From Rhizobium mayense (lineage in GTDB: Bacteria; Pseudomonadota; Alphaproteobacteria; Rhizobiales; Rhizobiaceae): DNA of 64,000 bases. The notes beneath the pieces are model-generated. The model searched no databases. It was not told the origin of the DNA and was given only the letters and a program-made list of their open reading frames with translations. Positions 61,154-64,000 of the stretch are shown piece after piece. The stretch lies in contig NZ_JARFYM010000013.1 in NCBI RefSeq assembly GCF_030272705.1, forward strand, positions 91,501 to 155,500, read 5' to 3'. The translations under genes were made by a program, and so were the position numbers. Position 1 is the first letter of the stretch. Every line of letters starts with the position of its first letter.

Positions 61154-61732
61154 ATGGACAGATTCGGTGCCCTGCGGGTATTTTCCCGCCTCGTGGAACA
61201 CTGCAGCTTCACGCTGGCCGCCGAAGACATCGGTCTGCCGCGCTCCACGGTGACGGATGCCCTTAAACAGCTGGAGGCGCGGCTTGGCGTGCGCCTGTTG
61301 CAACGAACGACGCGGCATGTCAGCCCGACGCTGGATGGCGAGGGCTATTGCCAGCGCTGTCTGCGCATTCTATCCGATATTGAAGATGCCGAGGGTGCTT
61401 TTACCGGGACCAAACCGAAAGGCCTGCTGCGCGTCGATGTGCATGGCACGCTGGCCCCCATTTCGTACTGCCGAACTGCCGTCTTTCCTGGAGACCTATC
61501 CGGAGTCGAACTCTACGTGACCGAGAGCCTGGGCCCGATTCAGGTGCCGCGCGAGCGCCCCCTGAAATCCGGCGAACTGGTTCACGTCCTCAAGGACTTT
61601 CCGCCAACGAAGACACCCGTCTCGATGCTCTATCCCAGAAGTCGCCAGCTTTCCCCTCGCGTGCGTGTCTTCATCGACTGGCTCGTCAGGGTTTTTGCCC
61701 GACAAACAGAGGTGGAAAGCGGCGCTGGATGA
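61154..61732 (+). pseudogene. LysR-family regulator, decayed by frameshifts and a large internal deletion
   Basis: A 192-codon reading frame with an intact N-terminal LysR HTH (MDRFGALRVFSRLVEHCSFT, LPRSTVTDALKQLE). From about 61460 to 61502 the expected LPSFLETYPG is found one frame over, so two compensating frameshifts scramble this part. After ELYVTESLG the sequence jumps to IQVPRERPL, losing about 120 residues of the effector domain, and ends normally with SPRVRVFIDWLVRVFAR. The normal family length is about 300. It is probably a non-functional regulator of the divergent SDR genes, though a DNA-binding fragment may still be made. Confidence 0.85.
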
Positions 61733-61872
61733 ATATTCCGTGGAACCGATCAAATAAATGAAATCGGCTCTTTGAATGGGCCGATAACGCTCCTACGTCG
61801 AAAGGGATATTCTCGCCGGCGGTTGCCTGTGCATGCCGCCATGAACCAGTGATATCCGAGAGGGATGGACCC

Positions 61873-63219
61873 GTGAGTGAACAGAAGCAATTGAAGCTTG
61901 GGGCCTTCATGCGCCCTGTCAGCCTGCATACCGGCGCGTGGCGCTATCCCGGTTCCTATCCGGATGCGAATTTCAACTTCAAGCACATCAAAAGTTTCGC
62001 GCAGGCACTAGAACAGGCGAAATTCGACGCCTTCTTCATGGCGGATCATCTTGCCGTGCTGAACATGCCCATCGAGACGTTGAAGCGCAGCCAGACCGTG
62101 ACTTCGTTCGAGCCTTTCACACTGCTCTCGGCACTTGCGGCAGTCACCGAAAAGATCGGCCTCGTCGCCACGGCATCCACCACTTTCGACCAGCCGTACC
62201 ATATCGCCCGCCGTTTCGCCTCTCTCGACCATATCAGCGGCGGTCGCGCCGGCTGGAATATCGTCACCACATCCAATCCGGACGCCGCGCTGAATTTCGG
62301 CCTTGAAGAGCATATGGAGCACGGCGAGCGCTATCACCGCGCCCGCGAGTTCTACGATGTCGTTACCGGCCTCTGGGACAGCTTCGCCGACGACGCTTTC
62401 CTCCGCGATGCCGAAAGCGGCATCTTCTTCGACCCGGAAAGAATGCATGTGCTTGCCCACAAGGGCGAAGAGTTGAGCGTGCGCGGGCCGCTCAATATTG
62501 CTCGCCCGCCGCAGGGTTGGCCGGTCATCGTCCAGGCCGGGCAATCGGATGCCGGACGCCAGCTTGCCGCCGAAACGGCCGAGGCGGTCTTCGCCGCCCC
62601 TCGCAATCTCGCAGACGGCAAGGCGGTCTTCGCCGACATCAAGGGCCGGATGAAAGCGATCGGCCGCAACCCGGATCACCTGAAGATCCTTCCCGCCGCC
62701 TTCATCGTCGTCGGCGATACCGTTGAGGAGGCGAAGGCCAAACGTGCCAAGCTCGATAGCCTCGTCCATTACGACAGCGCCATCGCCTCCCTGTCGATCG
62801 CACTCGGTCATGATGCGTCCAGCTTCGAACCCGACGGTCCACTGCCGGAAATCCCGGAAACCAATGCCAGCAAGAGCGGCAGGGAGCGCGTCATTGCGCT
62901 GGCCGAAGCGGAAAAGCTGACGGTGCGCCAGCTTGCCCAGCGCCTCGGCGGCTATGCCGGCCTCGCCTTCGTCGGCACGCCGCAGACGATCGCCGACGAG
63001 ATGGAGCAATGGCTGCACGAGGAGGGCTCGGACGGCTTCAACGTCGTCTTCCCCTTCCTGCCGCAGGGCCTGCAGGATGTGACCACGCGCGTCGTTCCGG
63101 AACTGCAGCGCCGCGGCATTTTCCGGCGCGAATACGAGGGCACGACCTTGCGCGAGCATCTCGGCCTGCCGCGCCCGCAGAACCGCTTTTTCCCACCGGT
63201 TTCCGAAGCGGCACAGTGA
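61873..63219 (+). CDS. LLM-class flavin-dependent monooxygenase (NtaA/SnaA/DszA family)
   Basis: 448 residues from a GTG start at 61873 (AGAGGG site); a GTG at 61849 is the alternative. Two-component FMNH2-dependent monooxygenase fold with family markers GAFMRPVSLHTGAWRYPG, FFMADHLAVLNM, STTFDQPYHIARRFASLDHI, GGRAGWNIVTTSN and WPVIVQAGQSDAGR. Members oxidise EDTA/NTA, pristinamycin and organosulfur compounds and need a separate flavin reductase, none of which is nearby. A CMD-family gene follows 13 bp later, so they form a unit. The substrate is unknown. Confidence 0.9.
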   Translation: MSEQKQLKLGAFMRPVSLHTGAWRYPGSYPDANFNFKHIKSFAQALEQAKFDAFFMADHLAVLNMPIETLKRSQTVTSFEPFTLLSALAAVTEKIGLVATASTTFDQPYHIARRFASLDHISGGRAGWNIVTTSNPDAALNFGLEEHMEHGERYHRAREFYDVVTGLWDSFADDAFLRDAESGIFFDPERMHVLAHKGEELSVRGPLNIARPPQGWPVIVQAGQSDAGRQLAAETAEAVFAAPRNLADGKAVFADIKGRMKAIGRNPDHLKILPAAFIVVGDTVEEAKAKRAKLDSLVHYDSAIASLSIALGHDASSFEPDGPLPEIPETNASKSGRERVIALAEAEKLTVRQLAQRLGGYAGLAFVGTPQTIADEMEQWLHEEGSDGFNVVFPFLPQGLQDVTTRVVPELQRRGIFRREYEGTTLREHLGLPRPQNRFFPPVSEAAQ

Positions 63220-63232
63220 AAGATAGAAGCCG

Positions 63233-63775
63233 ATGAGCCATATCACGCCGATCGATTACGACACCGCCTCTAACGCCGTCCGCGCCGAACATGATCGCGA
63301 AGTACAGCTACGCGGCCGCATGACCAATATGAAGCGGACGCTGCTGCACTCGCCGGTGGCACACCGCATCTATGCCGAATGGTTCACCCTGCGCGAGGAG
63401 CTGCGCCCGGCGCTGGACGACCGCGCCGTCTGGCTTTTCTGTCATGCCATTTCGGTGGAAAGCCGCTCGATCATCCCGGTCGGCTTCTTCCGCCGGGCGC
63501 TGATCAGCGCCGGCCTGACGCCGGAAACCATCGTACCCACGGAGGACGAGGCGCTGCTGATCGATTTCGGCAAGGCCATCGTCAGGGATTCCAATGCCGT
63601 GCCCGAAAAACTGTGGGATCGGTTGAAGGCGCGTTACGACGAACCAACACTCGCCAATCTCGTGGCTTTCGCTGGCATCATGATCGCCACGGCGGTCTAC
63701 AACAATGTGGTAAAGGTCGATGTCGATCCGGAGCTTGGGCCGTATCTGGAAGGCTTTGAAATGCCGGCGAAGTGA
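63233..63775 (+). CDS. Carboxymuconolactone decarboxylase/AhpD-like family protein without CxxC
   Basis: 180 residues, all-helical, resembling AhpD-like proteins (WLFCHAISVESRSIIPVGFF, then LVAFAGIMIATAVYNNVVKV near the C-terminus). The catalytic cysteine pair is missing; only one Cys stands in the motif (FCHAIS). Thiol peroxidase activity is therefore unlikely, and a lyase or scaffold role is open. It is co-transcribed with the flavin monooxygenase. Confidence 0.8.
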   Translation: MSHITPIDYDTASNAVRAEHDREVQLRGRMTNMKRTLLHSPVAHRIYAEWFTLREELRPALDDRAVWLFCHAISVESRSIIPVGFFRRALISAGLTPETIVPTEDEALLIDFGKAIVRDSNAVPEKLWDRLKARYDEPTLANLVAFAGIMIATAVYNNVVKVDVDPELGPYLEGFEMPAK

Positions 63776-63810
63776 ATGTAGCAAAGCACCTCGGTTAGGT
63801 TTTGCGAAGA

Positions 63811-63853
63811 GCCCCTCACGCTAACCCTCTCCCCGCTCGCGGGGAGAGGGAAC
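63811..63853. repeat. Rhizobial GC-rich palindromic repeat
   Basis: CCCTCTCCCCGC at 63825-63836 pairs perfectly with GCGGGGAGAGGG at 63839-63850 across a 2-base loop, preceded by CCCCTCACGCTAA. It shares its sequence with the left part of 42350-42502. It lies between the CMD-family gene and the transposase remnant and may act as a terminator for both. Confidence 0.75.
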
Positions 63854-63867
63854 TACCTTAGAGCGCT

Positions 63868-64000
63868 TCATGTTTTGTTTGAAGCATATCCAGCATTGAC
63901 GAGATAATTGGTGCACTCGTCTGGACCGATGGTCTGGACGAGTGAGCCGAGATATCGCCAGGTGTCTTCGATGGTGCGCATTTGCGCTTTTCGCATCCAA
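63868..64000 (-). mobile_element. IS630-family transposase, 3' end only
   Basis: The minus strand reads MRTIEDTWRYLGSLVQTIGP and then DECTNYLVNAGYASNKT to the stop at 63868-63870. This is the conserved C-terminal end of IS630 transposases (CANYFxxAGY type). The rest lies beyond the window, so completeness and terminal repeats cannot be judged. It marks a possible edge of the accessory region. Confidence 0.8.

Overview
The window looks like an accessory replicon or catabolic island of a rhizobium-type alphaproteobacterium (Rhizobium/Agrobacterium group). The evidence is about 60% GC with strong third-position GC, many LysR/GntR/MarR/DeoR regulators next to transport and catabolic genes, SmeAB/BepDE-like efflux genes, the extragenic repeats typical of the family, and an IS630 fragment at the right edge. 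The replicon type and species are inferred, not proven. I see no rRNA, tRNA or CRISPR.

Layout. 0-2.3 kb: start of a sarcosine/dimethylglycine dehydrogenase-like gene, a choline-kinase-like phosphotransferase and a divergent DeoR regulator. 2.4-4.4 kb: divergent LysR/YeiH pair with repeated ATCGAAT half-sites. 4.3-6.2 kb: PAS-GGDEF-EAL protein. 6.3-10 kb: sugar-acid operon (DenD-like dehydrogenase, HIBADH-family dehydrogenase, XylD-type dehydratase). 10.2-16.8 kb: RND efflux pump and adaptor, preceded by an alpha/beta-hydrolase-like protein that lacks its nucleophile, with a divergent LysR. 16.8-18.3 kb: ECF41-type sigma factor with an AhpD-like partner gene and a recognisable ECF41 promoter. 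18.3-23.3 kb: AraC, EamA, GntR, a class V aminotransferase-fold enzyme and an HpcH/HpaI aldolase. 23.3-27.3 kb: ECF sigma/anti-sigma pair divergent from an exported metallo-hydrolase, a TPR protein and a DoxX protein.

27.5-57.9 kb is the most interesting part. It holds an aminotransferase, parts of an amino-acid ABC importer, two MarR regulators, two CrtI-like FAD oxidases flanking an isatin-hydrolase/kynurenine-formamidase-type cyclase, IorAB (2-oxoacid:acceptor oxidoreductase), a complete dipeptide-type ABC transporter, a VOC protein, and a full anthranilate-CoA (abm-type) pathway. That pathway consists of a CoA ligase, 2-aminobenzoyl-CoA monooxygenase/reductase, SDR, enoyl-CoA hydratase, two acyl-CoA dehydrogenases, thioesterase, RidA and a FadB-like protein. 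I infer that it funnels an indole- or kynurenine-related compound to anthranilate and then to acyl-CoA intermediates. A palindrome with consensus TTNAANNYTNAA occurs seven times close to that pattern, plus one copy with a first-base mismatch, in intergenic DNA between 21.0 and 48.7 kb. It lies upstream of most of these transcription units, including the 21-23 kb genes, so it defines a candidate regulon. A ParDE module sits inside the island.

57.9-64 kb: class III nucleotidyl cyclase, two SDRs, a decayed LysR pseudogene, a flavin-dependent (LLM) monooxygenase with a CMD-family protein, a GC-rich palindromic repeat and the 3' end of an IS630 transposase.
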